Source of the DNA: Bacteroidota bacterium
GTDB taxonomy: Bacteria; Bacteroidota; Bacteroidia; Chitinophagales; Chitinophagaceae
Reading direction: 5' to 3'
Length of the DNA stretch: 64,000 nt
NCBI GenBank assembly: GCA_016868815.1
Contig: VGFQ01000004.1
Span: 124,001 to 188,000, forward strand
Every line of letters begins with the position of its first letter. Position 1 is the first letter of the stretch. Under the pieces are notes generated by a model, which saw only the letters and a list, made by a program, of their open reading frames with translations, was not told the DNA's origin and did not search any database. Below, one piece after another: positions 9,201 through 18,033 of this stretch. The position numbers and the translations under genes were made by a program.

Positions 9201-9407
9201 TTCGGCAATGTCAACGACCCAAAGAGCCCGGTCTCCAAAGTGCGCGACGAAGATCAGACGACCCGTGTCTTCTATGCACTCGAGCAGCTGCATGTGCTGC
9301 CCAACGTGAGCTATCTGGCGAAAGTCCGCAACACCGACCGGCCCGTCGGCTTGTCAGTTGCCCATCCCGAAGGCGTCGGCGGCAACCATGCCGAAACCGC
9401 CCACTAA
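6252..9407 (+). CDS. actB: Alternative complex III subunit B, iron-sulfur/molybdopterin-like fusion
   Basis: A 1051-aa periplasmic subunit. Residues 45-60 hold a Tat-type signal (RRDFLKYLGF) followed by an ASC lipobox-like site. The N-terminal two thirds resemble molybdopterin oxidoreductases but in ActB proteins bind no cofactor. The C-terminal third is a ferredoxin-like module with four Cys groups: CTGCGACTVAC near 774, CQHCDNAPCENVC near 837, CIGTRYCANNC near 870, and CSFC near 938 with CQQAC near 973, enough for three 4Fe-4S and one 3Fe-4S or four cubane clusters. It relays electrons from quinol to the heme subunits. Lies 71 bp after actA. Confidence 0.95.
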   Translation: MQQKKYWQNLGELKDSEAYQASLNDEFAEELPYEAGTGMAAATAPRRDFLKYLGFSTAAAMAAASCEMPVKKSIPYLNKPENFIPGVPDYYASTWVQDGLAVPVVVKVRDGRPIKIEGNELSSLTGGGTSAPVQASVLDLYDMARLRFPLADAKEVTSFEAFDKMVAGAMAGLGSAKKVLLTATIHSQTTLAVISKFLAKHPGSEHITYDVLSASGILLANEACYGKRAIPAYRFDQARVIVSLGADFLGTWLNPVEFSRQYAAGRQLVPSKPAMSKHIQFEGMLSLTGANADDRYVHRPSETGAVALSLFNALSGAQESNPPADARLRKGIAVAAAALKAAPGAALVVCGSNDPDVQVLVNAINEVLGANGTTIDWSAPLNVRKGMDAEMARLIQEMKEGNVGALLVHGVNPAYDCFDAKGFTDGLQKVPLTLSFNDRVDETTKHCKYVIPDHHYLESWGDAEARTGYISFQQPTIAPLFKTRAFQTSLLQWSGENVEYGAFVQSYWKEKLGSQEAWDKALQDGLIEPVSPAAGKASFSSSEVVPAANRIESAKKGGKTELVLYAKVSIGSGKSANNPWLQEMPDPITKATWDNYAIISYAKAKELGISVDDNYEVEVQKPMIRIKASGRELTLPVLAIPGMHPDVIAVAVGYGRSEQTGKAAAGVGQNAYPLVSFNGRTFDYQVTDVACEKTGDQYPIAYTQTHNQYEGRKDVVREYALSEFKSHPKLLLEQREKLAEDYAKNSGDYRAEGTLYPNYPYPGPKWGMSIDLNSCTGCGACTVACTAENNVAVVGKSEVLRNHEMHWLRIDRYFATYRDDSGKDDLDSLNVVFMPMMCQHCDNAPCENVCPVNATNHSSEGFNQMTYNRCIGTRYCANNCPFKVRRFNWADYTGADSFPDNQSDAKLDPAVFQMNDDLTRMVLNPDVTVRSRGVIEKCSFCVQRLQEGKLKAKKENRPLETGHEGKWDVRTACQQACPTHAIVFGNVNDPKSPVSKVRDEDQTTRVFYALEQLHVLPNVSYLAKVRNTDRPVGLSVAHPEGVGGNHAETAH

Positions 9408-9446
9408 CCCGATAAAGAACAAGCACGTCCTATAAACAACTGATAC

Positions 9447-10925
9447 ATGAGCTTGATCAAATATGAATCGCAGGTACGGGAGCCACTTATCGATGGGCAC
9501 AAGACCTACCATGATGTCACCGAAGACATCTGTCATACCATCGAGGCAAAGCCCACCCGGCTGTGGTACATCGGATTCTATATTTCCGTCGCACTCTTGT
9601 TGTTCGGGGTTTATGCCGTATACCGCGAGGTTACCTATGGCATCGGCCAGTGGAACTTGGGGCGTACTGTGGGATGGGGATGGGACATCACCAACTTCGT
9701 ATGGTGGGTCGGTATCGGCCATGCCGGCACCCTGATCTCAGCGATCCTGCTGCTGTTCCGCCAGCGCTGGCGGACGGGCGTAAACCGGGCGGCAGAAGCC
9801 ATGACGATCTTCGCGGTGATGTGTGCTGGACAGTTTCCCATCTTCCATATGGGCCGCGTCTGGATGGCGTTCTTTACCCTCCCCTATCCTAACACCCGCG
9901 GACCCCTCTGGCCAAACTTCAACTCGCCATTGATGTGGGATGTGTTTGCGATTTCCACGTATTTCATCGTCTCGCTGTTGTTCTGGTACTCAGGACTGAT
10001 CCCGGACCTGGCCACCATCCGCGACCGTGCCCGCACCAAGCTGCGCAAGCATCTCTACGGCATCGCCTCCTTTGGCTGGACAGGCAGTACCAAACATTGG
10101 CAGCGGCATGAAAGTCTCTCCCTCGTCCTGGCAGGCCTGTCGACTCCGCTAGTCTTGTCGGTCCACACCATTGTATCCTTCGACTTCGCCACTTCCATCG
10201 TTCCCGGCTGGCATACGACCATCTTCCCACCCTATTTCGTGGCCGGCGCCATCTTCTCCGGCTTTGCCATGGTACAGACCCTGATGCTGGTCATGCGGAA
10301 GGTGATGCGTCTGGAAGCCTATATCACGGTTAACCACATCGAGGTAATGAACAAGGTCATCGTTCTCACCGGTTCCATCGTCGGATGTGCCTACCTCACT
10401 GAACTCTTCATGGCCTGGTATAGCATGGTGCCCTATGAGCAGGATCATTTCTTCAAATATCGCATAGCAGGCCCCTATGGCTGGAGCTACTGGCTGATGA
10501 TGACCTGCAACGTTATCTCTCCACAACTTTTCTGGTTTAAGAAACTACGGCGTAACATAGCCTTCACCTTTGTGATGAGCATTGTAGTGAACATAGGTAT
10601 GTGGTTTGAGCGCTTCGTGATCATCGTTACGTCCGTGTACCGCGACTACCTCCCGTCGGCCTGGTCGATTTACTACCGTCCTTCCATCTGGGAGATTGGC
10701 TTCTACCTGGGTACCTTCGGCCTGTTCTTTACCTGCTTCTTTTTGTTCGCCAAATACTTCCCTGTCATAGCCATCGCCGAGATCAAGCATGTGCTCAAGA
10801 CCTCGGGCCAGAGCTATAAAGAAAAGATGGGTGGTATGGAAAAGCTTTCGGCCCGGGCATTCCACGATAATGTCCACCATGGCGACGAGGAGCACGAAAC
10901 CCACGTGAAAGTGGCCCACCATTGA
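9447..10925 (+). CDS. actC: Alternative complex III subunit C, NrfD/PsrC-like quinol-binding membrane subunit
   Basis: A 492-aa integral membrane protein with about ten helices and the NrfD-like repeat. It should hold the menaquinol oxidation site on the periplasmic side. Family features include HAGTLISAILLLFRQRWR in the first four-helix bundle and the long interhelix loop with MGRVWMAFFTLPYPN. The C-terminal tail is His/Glu-rich (VHHGDEEHETHVKVAHH). It follows actB by 39 bp in the same operon and pairs with ActF, which is a related but shorter NrfD-type fold. Confidence 0.94.
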   Translation: MSLIKYESQVREPLIDGHKTYHDVTEDICHTIEAKPTRLWYIGFYISVALLLFGVYAVYREVTYGIGQWNLGRTVGWGWDITNFVWWVGIGHAGTLISAILLLFRQRWRTGVNRAAEAMTIFAVMCAGQFPIFHMGRVWMAFFTLPYPNTRGPLWPNFNSPLMWDVFAISTYFIVSLLFWYSGLIPDLATIRDRARTKLRKHLYGIASFGWTGSTKHWQRHESLSLVLAGLSTPLVLSVHTIVSFDFATSIVPGWHTTIFPPYFVAGAIFSGFAMVQTLMLVMRKVMRLEAYITVNHIEVMNKVIVLTGSIVGCAYLTELFMAWYSMVPYEQDHFFKYRIAGPYGWSYWLMMTCNVISPQLFWFKKLRRNIAFTFVMSIVVNIGMWFERFVIIVTSVYRDYLPSAWSIYYRPSIWEIGFYLGTFGLFFTCFFLFAKYFPVIAIAEIKHVLKTSGQSYKEKMGGMEKLSARAFHDNVHHGDEEHETHVKVAHH

Positions 10926-10960
10926 CAGTACTGTGAACAGAAAACTGAAACAACGACCGG

Positions 10961-11545
10961 ATGGCACTTAAAAAATTTGCAGTAGGCTGCTTCGACGAGG
11001 AGGGTACTTTGTTCCATGCGGTGGCCCGCGTACGCGAAGCAGGCTATAAGATCCACGACGTCTACACACCCTTCCCCGTCCACGGGCTTGACAAGGCCAT
11101 GGGTTTGCGGGACACCAGCCTGCACACGGCCGGTTTTATCTATGGCCTGACTGGCACGACGACGGCGGTGACCTTCATGAGTTGGGTGTTCACTAAAGAC
11201 TGGCCCGTTAACATCGGCGGAAAGCCTCATTTTGCCCTGCCCGCCTGGATTCCGATCACCTTTGAGCTCACCGTCCTAATGGCCGCTGTGGGTATGGTGC
11301 TCACCTTCTGCTACATCTGTCAGCTGGCGCCTTTTGTCAAAAAACACCATTTCCACCCTCGCGCTACAGACGACCTGTTCGTGATGGTCATCGAATGCGG
11401 GGAGAAGACCGACAAGGTGGCTGTCAAAGCCCTGCTCACCGATCTGCATGCGACAGAGGTCAACACCCAGGTCGCGGAAGACGGCTGGTGGATCGGCCGG
11501 TACGACAAGGAGCAGAAGCTATATCATGAACCTATCGTAGCCTGA
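10961..11545 (+). CDS. actD: Alternative complex III subunit D, DUF3341 family
   Basis: A 194-aa subunit of the DUF3341 family. It has a cytoplasmic N-terminal ferredoxin-like part (residues 1-60, with DVYTPFPVHGLD, a family hallmark), two helices at about 60-80 and 98-125, and a soluble C-terminus. No cofactor site is visible, as expected: ActD is a structural membrane subunit that helps anchor the complex. It sits in the fixed act order between actC and actE. Confidence 0.92.
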   Translation: MALKKFAVGCFDEEGTLFHAVARVREAGYKIHDVYTPFPVHGLDKAMGLRDTSLHTAGFIYGLTGTTTAVTFMSWVFTKDWPVNIGGKPHFALPAWIPITFELTVLMAAVGMVLTFCYICQLAPFVKKHHFHPRATDDLFVMVIECGEKTDKVAVKALLTDLHATEVNTQVAEDGWWIGRYDKEQKLYHEPIVA

Positions 11546-11556
11546 AACGAACTGAA

Positions 11557-12180
11557 ATGCAGATGATGAACAGACGTATGATATACCCTTTCGCCCTCTT
11601 GCTGATCGCCGCAACCTTCGGCTGCAGCAGCGAAGTGAAGCGCAAGCCCGGAAGGGTCTATATGCCTGACATGGCCTACAGCCGTGCCTATGAGACCTAT
11701 TCCAGCAACCCCGTCTTCGTCGATGGGCAGACCAACCGCCAGCCGGTGGCCGGCACGGTGAAGCGCGGCGCTGACTGGGTGTACCACCTGGCTAAAGATG
11801 CTGAAGGCGACACCTCTCATTACTTCGCCTCTCAGATGACGAAAAATCCCTTTCCCGCCCTGGACGACGGGCAGATGAAAGAGGCAGAACGCCTCTATCT
11901 CATCAACTGCGGTATTTGTCATGGGACCAAGCTGGATGGCAACGGACCGCTCTGGAAAGACGGAGACGGTCCCTATCCCGCCAAGCCCGCCGCCCTGGTC
12001 GGAGACGCCAAATACGAGTCTATGCCAGAAGGGCAGATGTTCTATTCCGTCACCTATGGCAAGAATCTCATGGGACCCTATGCCTCCCAGCTCGACACCA
12101 AGCAGCGCTGGATGGTGATAGCATATATCAAGGCCAAGCAGGGTAAAACAGCGCCTGCCGCAGCCACCGCCAACCCCTGA
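11557..12180 (+). CDS. actE: Alternative complex III subunit E, monoheme cytochrome c lipoprotein
   Basis: A protein of about 205 aa. A signal peptide ends in a lipobox (ATFGCSS), so the protein is probably lipid-anchored on the periplasmic face. A single heme site CGICH lies near residue 118 and a likely distal Met is in the segment YGKNLMGPYASQ. It is the exit cytochrome for electrons to cytochrome c oxidase. Several Met codons (11557, 11566, 11578) compete for the start; all give the same mature protein. It lies 11 bp after actD. Confidence 0.92.
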   Translation: MQMMNRRMIYPFALLLIAATFGCSSEVKRKPGRVYMPDMAYSRAYETYSSNPVFVDGQTNRQPVAGTVKRGADWVYHLAKDAEGDTSHYFASQMTKNPFPALDDGQMKEAERLYLINCGICHGTKLDGNGPLWKDGDGPYPAKPAALVGDAKYESMPEGQMFYSVTYGKNLMGPYASQLDTKQRWMVIAYIKAKQGKTAPAAATANP

Positions 12181-12212
12181 CCTGAGATCGACATGCATGA
12201 ACTGATTCAACT

Positions 12213-13442
12213 ATGAGTGCGATGACCAATCAATATTTTGAGACGACGGCCGGCTACCGGAAATGGACCTTGTACCTCTTGGGCATAGGGACATTGGCGC
12301 TAGCACTGGGTTTCATATTCCTGGGGGTGAGCAGCGATGAGCATGCGCGGACCCGCTTCTGGGCCGTACTCCTACAGAACAGCACCTTCTTCTTGCTGGT
12401 CGTCAATGCCAGCATGTTCTTCATCTGCGTAACCACCTTGGCCATGGGAGGCTGGCAGATGAGTTTCCGGCGCGTGCCCGAAGCCATCTCGACCATAGTG
12501 CCTATCTTCTCAGTGCTGGCCCTACTCGTCTTCGTCGGCATCATCTTCGGACATCAACATCATATCTATCATTGGATCGACAAAGAGCACGTCGAGCACG
12601 ACCCAGTGCTTAAGGGCAAGAGCGGCTTTCTGAACCCCACCTTCTTTTTGGGCTGGACCATCCTCACCCTGGTTGTATGGACCTGGGTAGGCCGAAAGAT
12701 GCGACAGCTCTCACAACGCGCTGACAGTCCCTTCACGGATGAAGAAGCCAAAGGCTACATGTGGACCAATTCCGTTTGGGCTTCGGTCTTCACAGTATTC
12801 TTCGGCCTGACAGTGGCCTCTACGATCCCCTGGTTCTGGCTGATGAGCATCGATGCTCATTGGTACTCGACCATGTATAGCTGGTATACATTTGCTAGCA
12901 CTTTCGTCTCAGGGATGGCCCTCATCGCGCTGTTCGTCATCTACCTCAAAAACCAGGATCGCCTAGAATATGTGACGGAAGAACATCTCCACGACCTAGG
13001 CAAATTCATGTTCGCCTTCAGTGTTTTCTGGACTTACCTCTGGTATTCTCAGTTCATGCTGATCTGGTATGCGAACATACCCGAGGAAACTATCTACTTC
13101 AAAGTCCGCTCGCAAGGGCCTTACCGCTTTATCTTCTATCTCAACCTAGTGATGAATTTCGTACTTCCCTTTCTGCTGCTGATCCGCCGCGGGGCGAAGC
13201 GCAACTACACCACAGTGGCATACCTCGCCGTATTGATCATCCTTGGCCATTGGATTGACTTCTACCAGATGGTCATGCCGGGCCCCCTTGGAGCAAATTA
13301 CAGCCTGGGATGGTATGAGTTTGGTATCCTGGCTTTTTATGCCGGCCTGATCATGCATTTCGCTGGAAAGGCGCTCGCCAAGAGCCCTTTGCTGCCAGAG
13401 CATCACCCACTTGTGAAAGAGAGCCTCATTCACCATACATGA
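12213..13442 (+). CDS. actF: Alternative complex III subunit F
   Basis: A 409-aa membrane protein with about ten helices, homologous to the NrfD-type ActC but shorter. It is the last act gene and is typical in length. A long stretch at 105-130 between helices contains several His (HQHHIYHWIDKEHVEHD). It likely contributes to the membrane domain and possibly to proton translocation, which is inferred from published ActF structures rather than seen here. It is followed directly by the oxidase genes, consistent with an ACIII-oxidase supercomplex. Confidence 0.92.
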   Translation: MSAMTNQYFETTAGYRKWTLYLLGIGTLALALGFIFLGVSSDEHARTRFWAVLLQNSTFFLLVVNASMFFICVTTLAMGGWQMSFRRVPEAISTIVPIFSVLALLVFVGIIFGHQHHIYHWIDKEHVEHDPVLKGKSGFLNPTFFLGWTILTLVVWTWVGRKMRQLSQRADSPFTDEEAKGYMWTNSVWASVFTVFFGLTVASTIPWFWLMSIDAHWYSTMYSWYTFASTFVSGMALIALFVIYLKNQDRLEYVTEEHLHDLGKFMFAFSVFWTYLWYSQFMLIWYANIPEETIYFKVRSQGPYRFIFYLNLVMNFVLPFLLLIRRGAKRNYTTVAYLAVLIILGHWIDFYQMVMPGPLGANYSLGWYEFGILAFYAGLIMHFAGKALAKSPLLPEHHPLVKESLIHHT

Positions 13443-13497
13443 GACGGATGATTCAAAGCCCGGAAAACAATTTAGAAAACCAACTATAAGATAAACT

Positions 13498-14559
13498 ATG
13501 ACGCTAACGTTGATCGTAACAATAATGGCACTAGCATTCGTCGTGATTTTTCAGATTGCGAAGGCGAGTGAATATGTGATGGTGCTGAAGGGCGAGGAGA
13601 AGGGCTTCCAGCAGAGCAACCGCATCAATGCTTTTCTCTTCTTATCCTTCCTGGTTTTAGGCCTTGTCGCTGCCTGGTGGTGCAACGAACTCTTCTACCA
13701 TAAGACGCTGTTCACGCAGCCCGCTGCCTCCGATCATGGCGAGAAGATCGACAAAATGATGTGGCTGACGCTGGCCGTAACAGGACTGGTGTTCTTCATT
13801 ACCCAGATTCTGCTGTTCTGGTTTGCCTATAAATATCAGTACTCCGAGAAGCGCCGCGCCTATTTCTTTGCCCATAGCAACAAACTGGAGTTGATATGGA
13901 CGGTAGTGCCCGCCATCTTCCTGACCATCCTCGTGGGCATGGGACTGTATTACTGGTTCGGCATCACTGGCCCAGCTCCAAAAGATGCCCAGCTGGTAGA
14001 GATCACCGGTAAGCAGTTCAACTGGATGATGCGCTACCCGGGCAAAGACGGAGTGCTTGGTCGTAAAAACTACCGCCTCACAGATGCCTCCAACGGCAAT
14101 GCCCTAGGGGTCGACTGGGAGGATGGCAGCAGCCACGATGACATTGAGTCTACCGAGATGCACCTTGTCGTCGGCAATCCGGTTCAGCTGGTTATCAACG
14201 CACAGGATGTCATCCACGACGTTGGCCTGGTCCATTTCAGAATGAAGATGGATGCTGTGCCTGGCATTCCCACCACCATGTGGTTCACTCCAAAGTATAC
14301 GACGGCACAGATGAAGGAGATTACCGGTAACAAAGACTTTGTCTACGAGATCTCCTGTGATCAAATCTGCGGAAGTGGCCATTACTCTATGCGGGGCATC
14401 ATCATCGTCGAGACGCAGGCAGAATATGACCAGTGGATTTCTGGCATTAAGCCGCAGTACCGTACGGTCATGGAGTCGAAGGCCGCCCCCACTGCAGACT
14501 CCTTGCAGAATGCCAGCGCAGCCCTCCAACCGATGGCACAGGACCTCGCAAAAAAATAA
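13498..14559 (+). CDS. coxB: Cytochrome c oxidase subunit II
   Basis: A 353-aa subunit with three N-terminal helices (an extra one compared with the two-helix classical type) and a periplasmic cupredoxin domain. The CuA site is complete: an upstream His in VIHDVGLVHFR, then CDQICGSGHYSM near residues 282-297 with the two Cys, His and Met ligands and the bridging Glu position replaced by Gln (CDQIC rather than CSEIC/CSELC-type). It accepts electrons from the act cytochromes. The C-terminal tail after residue 325 is Ala/Gln-rich and poorly conserved. Lies 56 bp after actF. Confidence 0.94.
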   Translation: MTLTLIVTIMALAFVVIFQIAKASEYVMVLKGEEKGFQQSNRINAFLFLSFLVLGLVAAWWCNELFYHKTLFTQPAASDHGEKIDKMMWLTLAVTGLVFFITQILLFWFAYKYQYSEKRRAYFFAHSNKLELIWTVVPAIFLTILVGMGLYYWFGITGPAPKDAQLVEITGKQFNWMMRYPGKDGVLGRKNYRLTDASNGNALGVDWEDGSSHDDIESTEMHLVVGNPVQLVINAQDVIHDVGLVHFRMKMDAVPGIPTTMWFTPKYTTAQMKEITGNKDFVYEISCDQICGSGHYSMRGIIIVETQAEYDQWISGIKPQYRTVMESKAAPTADSLQNASAALQPMAQDLAKK

Positions 14560-14607
14560 ATCTAACAGTCACAAGATACGGGATCCAAATACCCTAAACG
14601 AAGAGAT

Positions 14608-16428
14608 ATGAGTACCGAAATCACGCAACAAGCCCATGCAGCGACCATCCAGACGGATGTGCATGGCCATCATGAGGGAGACCATGGCCATCACCATGAG
14701 GAGTCCTTCATCTCGAAATACGTCTTCAGCCAGGACCATAAGATGATTGCTAAGCAGTTCCTGATCACAGGGATGATCTGGGGTATCATCGGCGGTCTCT
14801 TCTCTGTCCTCTTCCGATTGCAGCTGGGCTATCCTGACATGTCCTTCCCCTTCCTGGAGGATATGTTCGGAAAATGGGCTGCCGGGGGACGCATCTCCAA
14901 TGAGTTCTACTATTCGCTCGTCACGATGCACGGCACTATCCTGGTGTTCTTCGTGCTCACGGCGGGCCTCAGCGGCACCTTCGCCAACTTTCTCATCCCC
15001 CTACAGGTGGGTGCGCGAGACATGGCCTCCCCCTTCCTGAACATGCTGAGCTACTGGTTTTTCTTCTTGGCCAGTTGCATCATGTTTGCCTCCCTGTTTC
15101 TGCAGACAGGCCCTGCCAGCGGTGGTTGGACTATCTACCCGCCCCTCAGTGCCCTGGGGCAGGCTTCTGAAGGTTCGAAGCTGGGCATGGACTTCTGGCT
15201 GATTTCGATGGCCATGTTCATTGTGTCTTCCCTCCTCGGCGGCCTCAACTACATCACGACCATTCTCAACATGCGCACCAAGGGTATGTCGATGACGAGG
15301 ATGCCGCTGACCATCTGGGCGATCTTTTTCACGGCCGTTCTCGGAGTGCTCTCCTTCCCTGTGCTGTTGTCGGGCGCCATCCTGCTGCTGTTCGACCGAA
15401 ACCTTGGTACGAGCTTCTACCTGTCGGAAATCGTTGTCAAGGGTGAGATTCTCCCAAATGAAGGCGGTAGCGCTATCCTCTTCCAGCATCTGTTCTGGTT
15501 CCTGGGGCATCCGGAAGTGTATATCATCTTGATGCCGGCTCTGGGGATGGTCTCTGAGATCCTCAGCGTAAACTCTCGCAAGCCCATCTTCGGCTACTTG
15601 GCCATGGTGGGTTCGCTGTTCGCGATTGCGATCTTGGCCTTCCTGGTATGGGCGCACCACATGTTTGTGACTGGCTTGAACCCATTTCTGGGCGCCTTCT
15701 TCGTCTTGTTGACGCTGCTCATCGCCGTGCCATCTGCCATCAAAGTCTTCAACTGGCTGACGACCATCTGGAGGGGGAACCTGCGCTTCACACCCGCCAT
15801 GCTCTTCGCCATCGGCTTTGTGAGCCTTTTCATCTCTGGTGGCCTGACGGGCATCTTCCTGGGGAATTCCACCCTCGATATTCACCTGCATGATACCTAC
15901 TTTGTCGTGGCGCATTTCCACATCGTGATGGGCGTGGCATCTATGTTTGGCATGTTTGCCGGCGTCTATCACTGGTATCCGAAGATGTACGGCCGCTATA
16001 TGAACAATACACTGGCATATATCCATTTCTGGGTATCCCTAGCCGGGGCCTATCTGATCTTCTGGCCGATGCACTACTTCGGGTTGGCGGGTATGCCCCG
16101 TCGGTATACCGACTGGAGCAACTGGCAGTCGTTCAATATGTTTACCGATGCCAACCGCGTCATCAGCACGGTGGCCATGGTGGTCTTCGCCGTGCAGCTG
16201 CTGTTCATCTTCAACTTCTTCTATTCTATCTGGAAAGGCCGGAAGGTGACGACGCAGAACCCCTGGGGTGCCAATACGCTGGAGTGGACCGCCCCCATCC
16301 GTCCAGGCCACGGCAACTGGCCGGGAGAGATTCCGGAGGTACACCGCTGGGCCTACGACTACGGAAAGGATGGACGGGAGTTCGTCTCTCAGGTCGAGCC
16401 CGTGTCTGACAGTGAGTCCAAGCATTGA
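14608..16428 (+). CDS. coxA: Cytochrome c oxidase subunit I
   Basis: A 606-aa catalytic subunit with twelve or more helices. Ligands are all present: low-spin heme His in MHGTILVFF, CuB ligands in HPEVY (with the cross-linking Tyr and the Glu of an A-type oxidase) and WAHHMF, and the heme a3/heme a pair in HDTYFVVAHFH. It reduces O2 to water and pumps protons. The first 30 residues are unusually His-rich (HGHHEGDHGHHHEE). The C-terminal end carries NTLEWTAPIRPGHGN, a family-typical tail. It is in one operon with coxB and ctaB. Confidence 0.96.
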   Translation: MSTEITQQAHAATIQTDVHGHHEGDHGHHHEESFISKYVFSQDHKMIAKQFLITGMIWGIIGGLFSVLFRLQLGYPDMSFPFLEDMFGKWAAGGRISNEFYYSLVTMHGTILVFFVLTAGLSGTFANFLIPLQVGARDMASPFLNMLSYWFFFLASCIMFASLFLQTGPASGGWTIYPPLSALGQASEGSKLGMDFWLISMAMFIVSSLLGGLNYITTILNMRTKGMSMTRMPLTIWAIFFTAVLGVLSFPVLLSGAILLLFDRNLGTSFYLSEIVVKGEILPNEGGSAILFQHLFWFLGHPEVYIILMPALGMVSEILSVNSRKPIFGYLAMVGSLFAIAILAFLVWAHHMFVTGLNPFLGAFFVLLTLLIAVPSAIKVFNWLTTIWRGNLRFTPAMLFAIGFVSLFISGGLTGIFLGNSTLDIHLHDTYFVVAHFHIVMGVASMFGMFAGVYHWYPKMYGRYMNNTLAYIHFWVSLAGAYLIFWPMHYFGLAGMPRRYTDWSNWQSFNMFTDANRVISTVAMVVFAVQLLFIFNFFYSIWKGRKVTTQNPWGANTLEWTAPIRPGHGNWPGEIPEVHRWAYDYGKDGREFVSQVEPVSDSESKH

Positions 16429-16491
16429 TGCAACCCTCCTGCTGTCTGTCGACGGTGGAGCGGGGGCCCTATATGGATATTTGACATAAGG

Positions 16492-17391
16492 ATGGAGAAT
16501 GAAAGCGAAGGGCGGAAGCCCCGTACCGGCCTGTCGGCCAAGCTGAGGGATCTGGGTCAACTGATGAAGTTCACCCTCAGCTTCACGGTGGTTTTCTCAT
16601 CAGTCGTCAGCTACCTGCTGGTGCCTTCGGTGACCTTTGACATCTCATCAGTTCTTTTACTTTTTGTAGCGGGCATGTTGGTGACGGGATCTGCCAACGC
16701 GATCAACCAGGTCGTGGAGAAGGATACTGATGCCATCATGAAGCGTACAGCGAATCGGCCGGTGGCATCGGGCCGCATGGGCGTCGATGAGGCCTGGACC
16801 TATGCCGCAGTGGCGGGGGTGCTGGGCATCTTTCTGATGGCAGTGCAATTCAACGGCCTATCGGCGGTCTTGTCAGCCCTCAGCCTGTTCCTGTACGCCT
16901 TTGTCTATACACCGCTGAAGAAGGTGCACTCCATCGCCGTGCTGGTCGGTGCTGTGCCCGGGGCGCTGCCCTGCCTGATCGGCTGGGTAGCCGGTGAAGA
17001 CGGATTTTCCCTCGGAGGTTGGATCCTGTTCGCCCTTCAGTTCGTATGGCAGTTCCCGCATTTCTGGGCCATCGCGTGGGTGGTATATTCGGACTATGGC
17101 AGGGCAGGCTTCCGCCTCCTTCCATCGGCCGAAGGGCCCACCAAATACGCAGCTGTCCAGGCCGTGCTATACACCGTCCTCCTGATCCCCATCGGGGCCC
17201 TACCCTATGTCTTTGGGATGAGTGGAATGGTCAGTATGGTGGTAGTGGCCATGGCCAACTTCCTGTTGCTGGCACAATGCATCCGACTCTTCCGGCGGAT
17301 GGATGTGGGTTCTGCACGGAGGGTGATGTTCGGCTCGTATCTCTACCTGCCGATCGTGCTGCTGGCCCTGTTGGCAGACAAGGCATCTTGA
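16492..17391 (+). CDS. ctaB: Protoheme IX farnesyltransferase (heme O synthase)
   Basis: A 299-aa UbiA-superfamily prenyltransferase that farnesylates heme B to heme O, the first step to the heme A needed by the oxidase. The first Asp-rich motif is NAINQVVEKDTDAIMKRT (about 65-82), followed by RPVASG, and the second conserved loop is around YTPLKKVHS. It has eight or nine helices. Its place between coxA and the subunit III genes links cofactor synthesis with oxidase expression. No ctaA (heme A synthase) is seen in the window. Confidence 0.95.
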   Translation: MENESEGRKPRTGLSAKLRDLGQLMKFTLSFTVVFSSVVSYLLVPSVTFDISSVLLLFVAGMLVTGSANAINQVVEKDTDAIMKRTANRPVASGRMGVDEAWTYAAVAGVLGIFLMAVQFNGLSAVLSALSLFLYAFVYTPLKKVHSIAVLVGAVPGALPCLIGWVAGEDGFSLGGWILFALQFVWQFPHFWAIAWVVYSDYGRAGFRLLPSAEGPTKYAAVQAVLYTVLLIPIGALPYVFGMSGMVSMVVVAMANFLLLAQCIRLFRRMDVGSARRVMFGSYLYLPIVLLALLADKAS

Positions 17392-17417
17392 CATCGATAT
17401 AATATATTTGAAAAGAC

Positions 17418-17993
17418 ATGGCGAAAACGCTGGACGTACAGAGAGAAAGAATCCATCCTTACAAATTCACCATGTGGGTGGCCATCGGCAGCATCATCAT
17501 GATGTTTGCGGGCCTCACCAGTGCCTATATCGTCAAGCGCAGCCAAGCCGGCTGGGTGATGATCGACATCCCCCCCGTATTCTGGTTCTCCACCGTCGTG
17601 ATCCTTGCCTCCAGTGCAACGATACAAATGGCGGTGCGTGCTTCCAGGCAACGCGACATGCCTCATTACCGGCAGTGGATGGTGGTGACCGCTATTTTGG
17701 GTACGTTATTCATTCTCCTTCAGGTGAAGGGATTTATGGATTTACGCGCCGAAGACATCCGCCTCGTTGGTGCCGGTTCGAATGCATCGCATTCTTTCCT
17801 GCTGGCCATTGCAGGCTTGCACGGCCTGCATGTACTAGGCGGTGTTACAGCCTTGCTGATCATCGCCTGGAGGGTTGTGCGCAGTCGCACCCGTACCTAT
17901 AGCAGCGTGCCTGCAGAAGTGGTATCAACCTACTGGCATTTCGTGGATGTGCTCTGGATATATCTGATCTTATTCTTCAATTGGATGAGGTAG
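17418..17993 (+). CDS. Cytochrome c oxidase subunit III, short form
   Basis: A 191-aa membrane protein with five helices and the subunit III signature near the C-terminus: HSFLLAIAGLHGLHVLGG followed by STYWHFVDVLWIYL. It is about 70 residues shorter than classical subunit III, as in other Bacteroidota oxidase operons. It is the first of two consecutive subunit III genes; both should sit in the oxidase but the share of work between them is not known. Lies 26 bp after ctaB. Confidence 0.9.
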   Translation: MAKTLDVQRERIHPYKFTMWVAIGSIIMMFAGLTSAYIVKRSQAGWVMIDIPPVFWFSTVVILASSATIQMAVRASRQRDMPHYRQWMVVTAILGTLFILLQVKGFMDLRAEDIRLVGAGSNASHSFLLAIAGLHGLHVLGGVTALLIIAWRVVRSRTRTYSSVPAEVVSTYWHFVDVLWIYLILFFNWMR

Positions 17994-18033
17994 CATCTTT
18001 GACCCGAATACAACATTAACCAAGACGATCGAC

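Noticed and set aside
15001-16026. 341-codon frame on the minus strand across coxA
   Set aside because: It is antisense to the fully conserved oxidase subunit I and has a His/Gln/Glu-rich composition typical of a mirrored frame.
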